This document shows positions 49,347 to 59,717 of a stretch of 64,000 nt of DNA, piece by piece. Under the pieces are notes generated by a model. It did no database searches and was not told the DNA's origin. It saw nothing but the letters and a program-made list of their open reading frames with translations. Source of the DNA: Rhizoctonia solani. Lineage: Eukaryota > Basidiomycota > Agaricomycetes > Cantharellales > Ceratobasidiaceae. A program made the translations under genes and the position numbers. The stretch covers positions 434,001-498,000 of the forward strand of contig NC_057375.1 of assembly GCF_016906535.1 (NCBI RefSeq), written 5' to 3'. Every line of letters begins with the position of its first letter. Position 1 is the first letter of the stretch.

Positions 49347-50572
49347 TATATACAAAATGTATATGAGAATAACTAAGAACTAGTATTAAGAATCAGAATA
49401 TATGCACAGAATATATGCACAATATAGGCTAGGTTATCAGGAATAACAACTCCTAACAAATAGTCTAGCAACTATGAAGTGCAGGTGGTTGGTTATATCT
49501 AGTACCTTAGACTAATGTTACTTAAGCCTAAGTGACTAAGGGTATGTATACTTAAGGTCTCTGGGATAGTACCTTAAGTAAGAGGGTTACCTGACTAATG
49601 TACAGGATTTATAGGGTTTGCCTAATGAGTATAGGACTTATATGTGCTTAAGTAAGACTTAAGACTTATGGGGTTTACCTAAAATATATCTAGAATTTAT
49701 GAGATATTATAGATAAAGCTATCTATAATATAGGGGGTATGGTGGATTGAAACACTATCACTCAATCACAACAATCCTTACAGTATCATTGCACTATACT
49801 CAATGTTGAACTCAACAACTGTGACAGTCAAGGGGCACAGGGTTGCAGTAAGTACACTAATAGGTTACCCTGTGTCTGTTGGGACTGGCCTATGGTCTTA
49901 GTGTGCCAAATAACCTCCTATGCTATTTACAGTGAGTCAATCACTAAAGTAAATGTGCAGATAAGCTGTTAAAGGCTTGTGTGTATATGTCAATATATAA
50001 GAGTGGATAAATGGATGCATTAGAAGCATCTTCACAGGGTCCTTTTATACCCTGAGAAGGTGCACAAACAAGTATACATGATTGATACTAAGAGGGGGTA
50101 CAGGAGGTACATGTGGCAACTGAAACACTTGAGGGAGCCAATACTTTGGTACATAGTAAACAAACAACAGATCCTAATATTTGCCCCAAGGCAATGTTTG
50201 CCCCAAGGCAGTATTTACCTGTGTGGGTCCTTAGATGTCCCAAGGCTAAGTGTTTCATCCTTGGAGTAAACAGTCCCAAAGGTAGGATACTGCTGCATTG
50301 GGTACTTACAGTAAATGGGGCATAACTCTGCCAAATGTTGTCCGTTTTGGGAGTTTGACCCAGCGTTCTGGAGCGCACAGACAGGCGCACCTAAGCGCAA
50401 GCAATTTGGCAGTGTGGAATGCCTGGGTGATGGAGAAAAGGCGCATTTAGTGCGTCGGCGCTTAAGCACTTATTAAGCGCCAGAGCACTTGCCTATGCAA
50501 CAAGGGGGACCCTGAATATTTCTGTGTGTAGCCACAAAATAGAATCTTGAATAATAAATACTACAAACAAGA
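49347..50572. other. Repeat-like, non-coding stretch
   Basis: AT-rich with many CTTAAG/CTTAAGT motifs, short direct repeats (GAATATATGCACA twice near 49395; CCCCAAGGCA near 50182 and 50200) and no supported coding frame. It is probably old retrotransposon debris. Confidence 0.45.
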
Positions 50573-51144
50573 TGTTGTACACCACTGTAAGGTGGGTACA
50601 CACTGGTGAAGGTGGGCGCTTGTGGCCGTACTACTACACTAGCTTATGTAATCTAACTATCTAGGCTAACTACTATCTAACTAAGTTGCTTATGGCAGCA
50701 ACTAACTATCTATTATTAATGCAAGGGGGCCTTAGGCCTGGAGGTGTGGTGAGTGAGGTAAGGGGGTTGGTGCATTAGCAGAACTTCTGGGGGGCCGGCT
50801 ACTTAGCTGGCTGATGCCTCCTCAATGGATATGAGACAAGGTAAAATTGACTTGGGGTCTCCAAGCAATTTTCCTGCTGTTTATATAGACAAGGGAGAAA
50901 GTAATTACATGGTCTGTGCGTGAGATAAAGAAGTGTCTGTGTGAAAAGAGAAGCATGCTGCAGGCTATGCAGAAGCGTGGATTTCTCCTAAGCGCCCTTG
51001 GCACGGCATCTTGGCGCGGCATCTCAGCACAATAAGCGCCAAGATCACGTGATCAAAAAACAAAAGATATCAAGTCCGTAAAAAATACTAAAAATATCAG
51101 AAAAATTGTGCAAGTCCAGTGGTATATGTTAGGGAATTGTAACA
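50573..51144 (-). repeat. E0 3' LTR
   Basis: 572 bp, + strand limits TGTTGTACACC...AATTGTAACA, same family as the E3 and E4 LTRs. It is followed by a C run (polypurine tract of the minus-strand element, near 51148-51155) and the stop codon of pol. Confidence 0.85.
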
Positions 51145-51267
51145 TTGCCCCCCCCTTAAAGGCTTTTGGCGGAGACACAAGCCTTTTTCAGTTGTGACTT
51201 ATTGAAGCGCTGGATCTCTTCTTGACTATTTTCCAGAAGTTCCTCAGGTTCCCATGAATTGTCTTTG

Positions 51268-51829
51268 TGTTGTACACCACTGTAAGGTGGGTACACGCTG
51301 ATGGGAACGGGCGCTTAAGGCCGTACTAATACACTAGCTTATGTAAGACAACTATCTAAGGCTATACTAATAGTGCCTAAGGCACTCTACTTCTAACTAC
51401 TGGCGGTGATGGGGCCTGAGGCCTGGGAGGTGTGGTAGGTAAAGGGGGTGGTGAGCGCCTGTGAACTATTTAGGGGCCGGCTACTTAGCTGGCTGGATAC
51501 CTTCTCTAATGAGTAAGAGACAAGGTAAAAACAACTTGGGGTCTCCAAGCGTTTTTTCCTGCTGTATATATAGAAGAGAGCGCACTATCTACATGGTCTG
51601 TGCGTGTGAGAATGGAAGTACATATGTGAAATGAGAATTGTGCTGCGGACTGCGCAGAAGCGTGGATTACTCCTAAGCGCCCTTGGCACGGCATCTCGGC
51701 GCGGCATCTTGGCATAATAAGCGCCGAGATCACGTGATCGAAAAAGTGAAGATAAAGGGTCCGTAAAAAATACTCAAAATAATAGAAAAAATAGACGAAT
51801 CCAATGGTATAATTCTTGAGAGTGTAACA
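51268..51829 (-). repeat. E3 3' LTR (left)
   Basis: 562 bp, + strand limits TGTTGTACACC and GAGTGTAACA. Nearly identical to the right LTR; differences seen by eye are mainly C/T and G/A transitions. Confidence 0.92.
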
Positions 51830-51832
51830 TTG

Positions 51833-51840
51833 CCCCCCCC
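51833..51840 (-). promoter_or_regulatory. E3 polypurine tract
   Basis: Eight G on the minus strand between the pol stop (51841-51843) and the LTR, where plus-strand DNA synthesis is expected to start. E4 has the same tract at 59710-59717. Confidence 0.7.
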
Positions 51841-52416
51841 TTAAAGGCTCTTGGCGGAGTCACAAGCCTTTTTCAGTTGTGATTTGTTGAAGCGGCTGAT
51901 TTCTTCTTGACTATGTTCCAGGAGTTCTTCTGGTTCCCATGAATTGTCTTCTGGTCCATATCCTTTCCATTTGATGAGATAAAACCATTTCCCCCATTGT
52001 CTTTTTGAGTCAAGGATCTGTTCAACCTTGTATTCTTCTTCTCCTTCTATTGTCTCAGGAGGGGGTTGGTCTGGGAATGGTTGGCTTGGGGATTTGTGAC
52101 TCTTGGATAGTAATCCTACGTAGAACACATTGTGGATTTTCAGAGTGGCGGGGAGTTTTAGGCAATACACGTGGCTTGAGATTTTCTTGGTGATTTCAAA
52201 AGGTCCTAGACGCTTGGGGTCCAGTTTGTTTGAATTCAACCAAATGTTCACATTCTTTGCGTCTAGCCATACTTTTTCCCCAATGGAGTATTTGGGGATG
52301 GTGCCTCTGGTTCCTGCCATTCTTTCCTTTGTCATTCTAAGGGCGGACTCTGCCTCCTTCCATTCCTGTGCCAGGGTGTCGGCTATATGGTTGGCTTCCA
52401 GGACATTTGCTGGAAT

Positions 52417-52589
52417 TGTCATAAACAGAGGAAAATAGAACTAGCCAGAATTGAACCAGCTTGACCACTAAGCCATAGAGCCCTATTATTCCTCTGCTGA
52501 CAACCCATGATTACACCTGCTACCCCCCAAATTTGGGCTTGGGCCAGCATGCAACCACTTGTACTGGTCATGTGACCATGTCCAGGACA
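52417..52589 (-). mobile_element. 173-bp LTR-like mini-insertion with tRNA-like core
   Basis: Inserted in the integrase-chromodomain linker of E3; absent at the same place in E4 and E0. On the + strand it starts TGTCATAAAC and ends TCCAGGACA, is flanked by a perfect 5-bp duplication GGAAT (52412-52416 and 52590-52594), and so has the TG...CA ends and 5-bp duplication of an LTR-integrase product. It is far shorter than the 441-583 bp LTRs around it. No coding capacity. Confidence 0.7.
52434..52487 (-). ncRNA. tRNA-like hairpin inside the mini-insertion
   Basis: On the minus strand: a 7-bp acceptor-like stem AATAGGG/TTCTATT, a D-arm-like TGGC-TTAGTG-GTCA, no anticodon arm, and a T-arm-like AGCTGG-TTCAATT-CTGGCT. 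TGGCTTAGTGG fits the Pol III A box and GGTTCAATTCT the B box. An outer perfect 8-bp stem CAGAGGAA/TTCCTCTG (52426-52433, 52489-52496) extends the acceptor. Function unknown. Confidence 0.45.
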
Positions 52590-55425
52590 GGAATGTTGGA
52601 GGGGTTCATTACAGGGTTCCTTCCGTAGACTAATTCAAAGGGAGTCTTTCCTGTGGCAGCGTGTTTGGCGTTGTTGTACGCGTATTCCACCAGTGGCAAC
52701 CACATGGCCCAGTCCAAGTGATCTGCTGCTACATATGACCTAAGATAGAATTCTATGAACTGGTTAACCCTTTCCGTTTGGCCGTCCAATTCCAGGTGGT
52801 AGGCTGATGAGAAGGCTGGCTTAATTCCCAGGCGTTGGTACAGTGCCCTGAGGAATTTTCCCGTGAAGGTGGTTCCCCTATCTGATATTGTTCTAACGGG
52901 TAATCCATGCAATTTCCAGACGTGTGAAACAAATAGGTCTGCTAGTCCTTTGGCTGAAATTCTCTTGGTGGTTGGGATAAAGTGCCCAAACTTGGAAAAA
53001 GAGTCTATGACAACTAGGATTGCGTCAGAGCCCTGCAACTTAGGAAACCCTGTGATAAAGTTGTAGGATATGGTATGGAAGGGAAATGGTGGGACCTCTA
53101 GCGGTTTCAGGGCAATGGCGGGGGCATGGGCGCGACGGTTAGCTTGACAGGTGGGACAGCACTCAACCCATTCTTTGGCTGAGGATTTCATACCCGGCCA
53201 CCAATAATTTCTGCTGATAAGCTTGAGTGTCCTCTGTTGTCCTGGGTGGCCTGCCAATGGGGAGTTGTGGAATTCTTTGAGTAGTTGTTCCTTGAGGGGT
53301 TCCAAGTCCGGAACTACTAGTTTTCTGCGGTACCACAGGAGGTTCTCCTCCCACTTGTAATCTCTATATGCTTTTCAAATGGAGGGAGGCGCATTATCCA
53401 CGTCTTCTGTGAGGAACGTGATGATGGGCTCTAGTGACGGGTTGTCTCTAAGCTTGTTGCAAATTTCTGTGACAATCTCAAGTTCTTCTTCTGACGTGTT
53501 TGCAAAAACCTCTGAGGGCAGCATGACTTCAGGTTTGGGTGGAGTATCAATGTAGTCCAATTGTCTTGATAGGGCATCTGGTTTTCCCAATTGTTTTCCT
53601 GGGCAATAGTGGATTTCAAAATTGAAGTTGCTCAGGAAAATACGCCATTGTGCGTGTCTGCGGTTAAAAGTCCGTGCCTGCATCCAGTATTCCAAATTCC
53701 TATGATCTGTAAACACCTGTGTAGGTTTATCTGTTGCCTCCAGGAATATCCTCCATTCTTCCAACGCCTTGATAATGGCCAGAAGTTCCTTGTCATGGGT
53801 GTCATAGTTAGCTTCTGCCCCTGAGAACAACTTAGACATATAGGCAATTGGGTGTAGCCTGTTGTCCGGACCTTGTTGACTAAGAATTGCCCCCATAGCT
53901 ACCCCTGAGGCATCTGTTTCCAAGTAGTAGGGTAGTTCTGGGTTGGAGTGGATAAGGACTGGGGATTTGGTGACAAGGGTTTTCAATTCCTGGAATGCAT
54001 CCTCCTCTGGTTTACCCCATGACCAAGGGGTTTCCTTTCTTGTAAGATGGTGTAAGGGGCGTGCAACGGAACTGAAGTTGGGGATGAAGCAACAGAGATA
54101 GTTTACAAACCCTAAGAAGGCCTGGACTTGTTTGACTGTCCTGGGAGTGGGCCATGATGTGACGGCTTCAACCTTCTTCTGATCCATGGAGAACCCTGCA
54201 GGGGAGATTACAATGCCTAGGTAGTCAACCGTGGTGACATGGAAGTGGCACTTGGACAGCTTGCAGAACAGTTGGTTCCTCATTAGGCGGGACAGGACTT
54301 CTCTCACGTGTTTTGGATGCTCTTCTGGTTTGTCTGAGAAGATTAAGATGTTGTCTAGGTAGATTACCACATTCACGTCTATCAGATCTCTGAACAAATT
54401 GTTCATGAAGTGTTGGAAAGCGGCAGGGGCATTTGTGAGACCAAATGGCATGACTAAGTATTTGAATAGGCCATATTTGGTTCTGAAGGCTGTCTTCCAT
54501 TCATTGCCTTCCTTGATCCAAACATTATTGTAACCCCAACGCAAGTCCAATTTGGTGAATACTTTGGCATGCCTGAGTTTAGCCATGAGGTTGTCCTGCC
54601 TAGGGAGCGGGTAAACATTCTTGTGCGTGACATCATTTAGCTTCCTATAGTCTACTACCAGTCTTAGTGAGCCATCCGCCTTTTTTACAAACATGACTGG
54701 AGCGCTGGCAGACAAGGTGCTGGGGCAAATCTTGCCCGTTGCTAATTCCTCATCAATGTGTTGTTTCAGCGCCTTTGATTCTGCGTTGGTCATGCTGTAT
54801 ATGGGGCCAGGGGACAGTTTGGCGTCTGGGACAAGGTCTATGGAGATGTCATACTCCCTATGTGGAGGGAGGACCTTAAATTCTTCTTTGCCAAAGACTT
54901 TAGCAAACTCATGGTACTGAGGGGGAAGGTCTGTTAAAGGGTCTGAGTCCGCTTCTTCCTTGGAGGCAATTTGAACTTGTTTGGGGAATGTGACTAGTCC
55001 CTGTTGCCAATCAATGAGAGGAGCTTCTGCCATTAACCATGTCATGCCTAGGATTGCCGGGGTGTTGCCAATGGGGCAAACAAGAAATGGAATGGAGTGG
55101 GTGTGGCCATTGGCCAAGACGGTGAGGTGAACCTGGTGCCAAATGCAACCAGTCTGAGAGATGGTACCATCTAACATTCTCACAACTTGTGGATTTTTGA
55201 GTTGGGTTTTTGGGATTTTATATTTTTCCACAATCAAAGGAGAGATAAAGTTCAAAGTGGCTCCTGAATCAATGAGGGTTTTGAGGGGTTCTGCCGGGAA
55301 TTTTTGGACGTATAGATTGATAAATAGCAAGGGTTTTTTATTTGAATCTAGAGCAAGAGATACAAATTCTACACTATCTAAATTGTCCATTTTTTGGGTT
55401 GGGGGCTTGGCAGCAGTCCTTGACT

Positions 55426-56613
55426 TTATTCTTTTCCCAATTCCTCCTCAGCTACCTTGGCAACTTCCTTGATAGTTGCCTTCCAACCGTTAGGGCACTG
55501 TTTGATGCCATGCCCCTTTTGACTGCACTTGACACAGAGGCCAGACGCGCAACAGCAATCCCTTTCCTCTGGGGTAACGTAATTGGGATCCTCTGATAGT
55601 CGGACCTGTTGTGTGGTGGTAGTGGAGGTGGTGGCCGCGGTGGCCAGGGACTTGGTGGGTGCCTTTTTTGGGCGGTTCTCCTCATTTTTGCGGCAAATGT
55701 TGTCAATTTTTATGGAAGCCGCAAAAATGGCTTTGAGTTTGTCAGGGACGCTATCCTTGGTTGATAGCAGTTCCTTAACTTTCCAGTGGAGGCCTCGCGT
55801 GAACTGCGCAATATAAGCCTCCTTGTTCCAGTCTAATTCCGCCATGAGATTGCGGAACTCCGTGACGTACTCAGAGGTGGTAGTGGTTTGGGAGAGTACC
55901 GCAATTTTTCTGGCAGCAGCCCTCTTGGCATCTGGGTCAGCAAACGCCTCCTTGAATTTGCCTGTTAGGGCCTGGATGGTGGTAGGGGGGCTTCCTTTGC
56001 CCTTGATAATTGCCCCAATAATGGGGAGTGCCCAGTCTGCGGCCTTATTGGTCATGTGGTAAAGGATCCACACAACCATCTGCTCCTCCTCATCAAATTG
56101 GTCTTGGTGGAGGGCCACCCAGAGCATCATTCTATCCAGCCATTGGGTGGCTTTGCAGCCCCTGGAATCTCCCGTGTATGGGTCAGGGAGGTCCATCTTG
56201 GGTCTCTTTACACTGGACCCAGCATCAAAGGGGGTAAGTGACCCAAGGTGCCTTCTAGGCGTTCCTTGAGGCTCCTTTTTGGGACGCCTTGGTTCTTTGT
56301 CTTCCTTGGAATCAAATCCCGTTCCTCTTGATGGCCTGAATGGGGCCTTGAGCCCAGGCCTAACCGTGCCTGGAGTGTGGGCTTCTCCCCCTGTGTGGGT
56401 AGGGGGAGTGACAGGCCCAGTCAATGGGCCAGGCTGGGTTTGGGGGGCTCCTTGATCCTTATCCCCAAGGAGGTCCGCTGTTTCCTTGCATATGGCCCTA
56501 AGCTTGGTGATTTGTTGGCTTTGGGCGCGGATTTGGTCCTGCAAGGACCCGACTGTGGTTGTGAGGGCTGTGATAGCCTTGAGGAGAGCAGCAGGGGACG
56601 GCTCTGGTTCCAT
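55426..56613 (-). CDS. E3 gag
   Basis: Complete 395-residue frame starting MEPEPSPAALLKAI. N-terminal coiled coil (TTTVGSLQDQIRAQSQQITKL), a Pro/Gly-rich basic linker, capsid core (KATQWLDRMMLWVALHQDQF, FADPDAKRAAARKI, YVTEFRNLMAELDW), then the CCHC knuckle CVKCSQKGHGIKQC. It ends GKE followed by TAA at 55426-55428. It encodes the particle-forming protein; pol is made by shifting back one base near its end. It is intact, unlike pol. Confidence 0.88.
   Translation of the reverse strand: MEPEPSPAALLKAITALTTTVGSLQDQIRAQSQQITKLRAICKETADLLGDKDQGAPQTQPGPLTGPVTPPTHTGGEAHTPGTVRPGLKAPFRPSRGTGFDSKEDKEPRRPKKEPQGTPRRHLGSLTPFDAGSSVKRPKMDLPDPYTGDSRGCKATQWLDRMMLWVALHQDQFDEEEQMVVWILYHMTNKAADWALPIIGAIIKGKGSPPTTIQALTGKFKEAFADPDAKRAAARKIAVLSQTTTTSEYVTEFRNLMAELDWNKEAYIAQFTRGLHWKVKELLSTKDSVPDKLKAIFAASIKIDNICRKNEENRPKKAPTKSLATAATTSTTTTQQVRLSEDPNYVTPEERDCCCASGLCVKCSQKGHGIKQCPNGWKATIKEVAKVAEEELGKE
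55432..55438 (-). promoter_or_regulatory. E3 -1 ribosomal frameshift site
   Basis: Minus-strand G GGA AAA in the gag frame, a canonical X XXY YYZ heptamer two codons before the gag stop. Slipping back one base reads GGG AAA AGA and enters the open pol frame exactly. Confidence 0.75.
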
Positions 56614-57116
56614 CCTGGACAAGTCTTGCAAAGCAGGAGATGTGCTGTGAGAGGGCAGTTGGGAGTGGGATGGAATGGAACGTCAAGAGGAGCAAGAGGA
56701 AGGCCAGGAGTAAGGGTGTGGGACTCCAGAGCAAGTGGAGGGAATTGTGGAGACAGTGTGGGGGAAGGTGCCTGTGACAGGACTTATGAGCGGTTTTTTG
56801 CGTAGTGTGTGGGCGCTAAACCTTTGCGTCAAGCACCTAGCGTTGGATAGTCCCTACAACAAATCAACAGATCTGGCAATCGTGATATGAGCGGGTTTAC
56901 TACAAGCGGGTGTTTCAGCTGACTAAGGTTGCTAACTACTGTGTTCCGGCAAAACACGTGGTATGCGGGGGATTAGAGTCCTTCTGCCTTATAGCAATTT
57001 GGTACTACATGAGGGTGGGGGGTTTTTGATTATTCTACCCCGCAAAGTGGCCCTGATCACGTGATTTCCCTTGTGCTAGTACAGGGGATCTTCTCCTTGT
57101 TGAACAAGCCTACAAG

Positions 57117-57129
57117 AAGTTGTTTTTAC
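57117..57129 (-). promoter_or_regulatory. E3 primer binding site, self-primer type
   Basis: On the minus strand GTAAAAACAACTT begins 2 nt after the 5' LTR end and is the perfect 13-nt complement of AAGTTGTTTTTAC (57389-57401), which lies about 30 nt downstream of the LTR TATA box. Confidence 0.78.
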
Positions 57130-57131
57130 AA

Positions 57132-57693
57132 TGTTGTACACCACTGTAAGGTGGGTACATGCTGATGGGAACGGGCGCTTAAGGCTGTACTAATACACTA
57201 GCTTATGTAAGACAACTATCTAAGGCTATACTAATAGTGCCTAAGGCACTCTACTTCTAACTACTGGCGGTGATGGGGCCTGAGGCCTGGGAGGTGTGGT
57301 AGGTAAAGGGGGTGGTGAGCGCCTGTGAACTATTTAGGGGCCGGCTACTTAGCTGGCTGGATACCTTCTCTAATGAGTAAGAGACAAGGTAAAAACAACT
57401 TGGGGTCTCCAAGCGTTTTTTCCTGCTGTATATATAGAAGAGAGCACACTATCTACATGGTCTGTGCGTGTGAGAATGGAAGTACATATGTGAAATGAGA
57501 ATTGTGCTGCGGACTGCGCAGAAGCGTGGATTACTCCTAAGCGCCCTTGGCACGGCATCTCGGCGCGGCATCTTGGCATAATAAGCGCCGAGATCACGTG
57601 ATCGAAAAAGTGAAGATAAAGGGTCCGTAGAAAATACTCAAAATAATAGAAAAAATAGACGAATCCAATGGTATAATTCTTGAGAGTGTAACA
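57132..57693 (-). repeat. E3 5' LTR (right)
   Basis: 562 bp, the transcribed LTR of the minus-strand element, near-identical to the left LTR. Confidence 0.92.
57429..57436 (-). promoter_or_regulatory. TATA box of the E3 5' LTR
   Basis: TATATATA in the context CTATATATACAGCAGG on the minus strand, conserved in all E-family LTR copies here; predicted RNA start near 57401. Confidence 0.6.
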
Positions 57694-58040
57694 CTTTGGG
57701 TCCATAACCTTTCCATTTAATTAAGTAGAACCATTTCCCTTGTTGCCTTTTTGAATCTATAATTTGTTCCACCTTGTACTCCTCTTCTCCCTCTATTGTT
57801 TCAGGGGGAGGTCTCTTGGGGAACGGCTGATTTGGAGATTCATGGACTTTGGATAACAGCCCCACATAGAAGATGTTGTGGATTTTCAGGGTTTCTGGTA
57901 ATTTCAGGCAGTAAGTGTGGCTGGATATTTTTTCTAAGATCTCAAAGGGGCCTAATCTCTTAGGGTCCAGTTTGTTGGAGTTGGTTCTGAGCTCCATGTT
58001 TTTGCCATCCAGCCATACTTTTTTGCCAACTGAGTAACTT

Positions 58041-58601
58041 TGTTACAAACCCCTTATTTTTACCATTAGAATTGGACGAATTTTCTATTATTTTTACTAT
58101 TTTTTACGGACTTGATATCTTTTGTTTTTCGATCACGTGATCTCGGCGCTTATCATGCCAAGAAGCCGCGCCAAGATGCCGTGCCAAGGGCGCTTAGGAG
58201 AAATCCACGCTTCTGCGCAGCCCGCAGCACGCTTCCTTTTTCACACGGACTCTTCCTTTCTCACGCGCACAGACCATGTAGATAGTGTGCCTTTGTCTAT
58301 ATATACAGCAGGAAAATTGACTGGAGACCCCAAAGTTGATTTTACCTCATCTCTTACTCATTAGAGGAGGTGTCCAGCCAGCTAAGTAGCCAGCCCCTAA
58401 GTAGTTCCCAGACGCTCACCACCCCTTTACCTACCACACCTCCCAGGCCTCAGGCCCCTTTGCCGTCAGTAGTCAGAAGTAGAGCGCCTTAAGCGCTAAT
58501 AGTATAGCCTTAGATAGTTGTCTTACATAAACCAGTGTAGTAGTACGGCCTTAAGCACCCGCTCTCATCAGCGTGTACCCACCTTACAGTGGTGTACAAC
58601 A
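58041..58601 (+). repeat. Solo E-family LTR inserted in E0, opposite orientation
   Basis: 561 bp, starts TGTTACAAAC and ends GTGTACAACA on the plus strand. Flanked by a perfect 5-bp duplication AACTT (58036-58040 and 58602-58606). It interrupts the E0 linker between integrase and chromodomain. Confidence 0.92.
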
Positions 58602-59144
58602 AACTTGGTATGGTTCCTTTATTCCTGATCATCCTTTCCTTGCTCATTCTGAGTGCGGCTTTGGCTTCCTTCCATTTGTTGGTCAGGGTATCCGCCAATT
58701 GATCCACCTCAGGGACGTTGGTTGGCACGTTGGAGGGGTTCATCACCGGGTTTTTTCCATAGATTAGTTCAAAGGGTGTCCTCCCTGTAGACGCGTGCCT
58801 GGCATTGTTGTAAGCATATTCTGCCAAGGGTAACCATGTGGCCCAGTCTGAATGGTCTGCGGCTACATAGGAGCAGAGGTAGAATTCAATGAACTGATTT
58901 ACCTGTTCCGTCTGTCCATCTGACTCTGGGTGGTAGGCTGAGGAGAACAATGGCTTAATTCCCAGTCTTTGGTAGAGGGCCCTAAGGAACTTCCCTGTGA
59001 AGGTGGTTCCGCAGTCTGAGATGGTCTTGATTGGGAGTCCATGAAGTTTCCAGACGTGCGTTACAAATAAGTCCGCCAACCCCTTTGCCGTGACCTTCTT
59101 TGAGGTGGGTATGAAATGTCCAAATTTGGAAAACAAATCAATCA

Positions 59145-59706
59145 TGTTGTACACCACTGTAATGTGGGTACACGCTAGTGGAGGCAGGCACTTGAGGCCG
59201 TACTACTACAAGCTTATGTAAACTAACTAACTAACTAAGGCTATCCTAGTACCGCTTAAGGCGGTCTGCTACTTCTATACTACTGCGTGGGGGCCTTAGG
59301 CCTGGGAGGTGTGGTAGGTGAATGTAATGGGTAAGCAACTGATACTACTAGGGGCCGGCTACTTAGCTGGCTGACTACCTTCTCTAATGAGTAAGAGACA
59401 AGGTAAAATCAACTTGGAGTCTCCAAGCGATTTCCCTGCTGTATATATAGACAAAGCACACTATCTACATGGTCTGTGCGTGTGAGAGAAAGAAGTACAG
59501 AGGACAAATGAGAAGCGTGCTGCGGGCTGCGCAGAAGCGTGGATTTCTTCTAAGCGCCCTTGGCACGGCATCTTGGCGCGGCATCTCGGCATAATAAGCG
59601 CCGAGATCACGTGATCGAAAAACATAAGGTATCAAGTCCGTAAAAAATACTAAAAATAATAGAAAATTTGGGCGATTCTGATGGTATAGTTAAGGAGGTT
59701 ATAACA
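59145..59706 (-). repeat. E4 3' LTR
   Basis: 562 bp, + strand limits TGTTGTACACC and GTTATAACA. It contains a CTAA microrepeat (near 59221-59238) absent from the E3 LTRs and the same TATA box. Confidence 0.9.
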
Positions 59707-59717
59707 TTGCCCCCCCC

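Larger units (their letters stand above)
51841..55438 (-). pseudogene. E3 pol (protease-RT-RNase H-integrase-chromodomain)
   Basis: Read by -1 frameshift from gag at 55432-55438. Protease LIDSGATLNFI; RT with LRLVVDYRKLN and MPFGLTNAPAAFQ, but the catalytic box is YLDN (Asn codon 54350-54352) instead of YLDD; RNase H TDASGVAMGAIL and DKELLAI; stop TGA at 53375-53377 where E4 has Arg (CGA-type change); integrase with HPGQQRTL, CCPTCQ, VVIDSFSKFG, ISDRGTTFTG and DGQTERVNQF; the frame is cut by an insertion at 52417-52589 and resumes with the linker VWLDAKN and the chromodomain (EEYKVEQILDSK, WFYLIKWKGYGPEDNSWEP). Not able to move autonomously. Confidence 0.9.
51268..57693 (-). mobile_element. 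E3: complete Ty3/gypsy chromovirus inserted in E0
   Basis: 6426 bp with two 562-bp LTRs and a perfect 5-bp target duplication CTTTG (51263-51267 and 57694-57698). Between the LTRs, in minus-strand order: primer site, leader (56614-57116), gag, pol with -1 frameshift junction, polypurine tract. The two LTRs differ at only about four sites by eye, so insertion is recent; yet pol carries a stop, a substituted RT catalytic residue and a 173-bp insertion. Confidence 0.93.
50573..59144 (-). mobile_element. E0: Ty3/gypsy chromovirus split by three insertions
   Basis: Host element with its 3' LTR at 50573-51144. Its pol continues leftward-reading in pieces 57694-58040 and 58602-59144, separated by E3, a solo LTR and E4. 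The rest of E0 must lie to the right, beyond the window. Pieces rejoin in frame at the chromodomain and at the linker before it if one copy of each 5-bp target duplication is removed. Confidence 0.88.
51156..59144 (-). pseudogene. E0 pol 3' part, in three pieces
   Basis: Integrase piece 58602-59144 (FSKFGHFIPTSKK; catalytic segment SDCGTTFTG, where E2 and E3 have Arg at the Cys; PESDGQTEQVNQF), linker and chromodomain piece 57694-58040 (VWLDGKN; EEYKVEQIIDSK; WFYLIKWKGYGP), and tail piece 51156-51267 (NSWEPEELL, ending SAKSL). The pieces are interrupted at 51268-57693 by E3, at 58041-58601 by a solo LTR and at 59145 by E4. The part before the integrase lies outside the window. Confidence 0.85.

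Noticed and set aside
49347..50572. Additional intact retrotransposon between E2 and E0
   Set aside because: Repetitive look, but no LTR pair, no target duplication and no gag or pol motif could be found.
59221..59238. CTAA microrepeat as telomeric or CRISPR-like repeat
   Set aside because: Only a few units inside an LTR; no spacers and no telomere-type unit.
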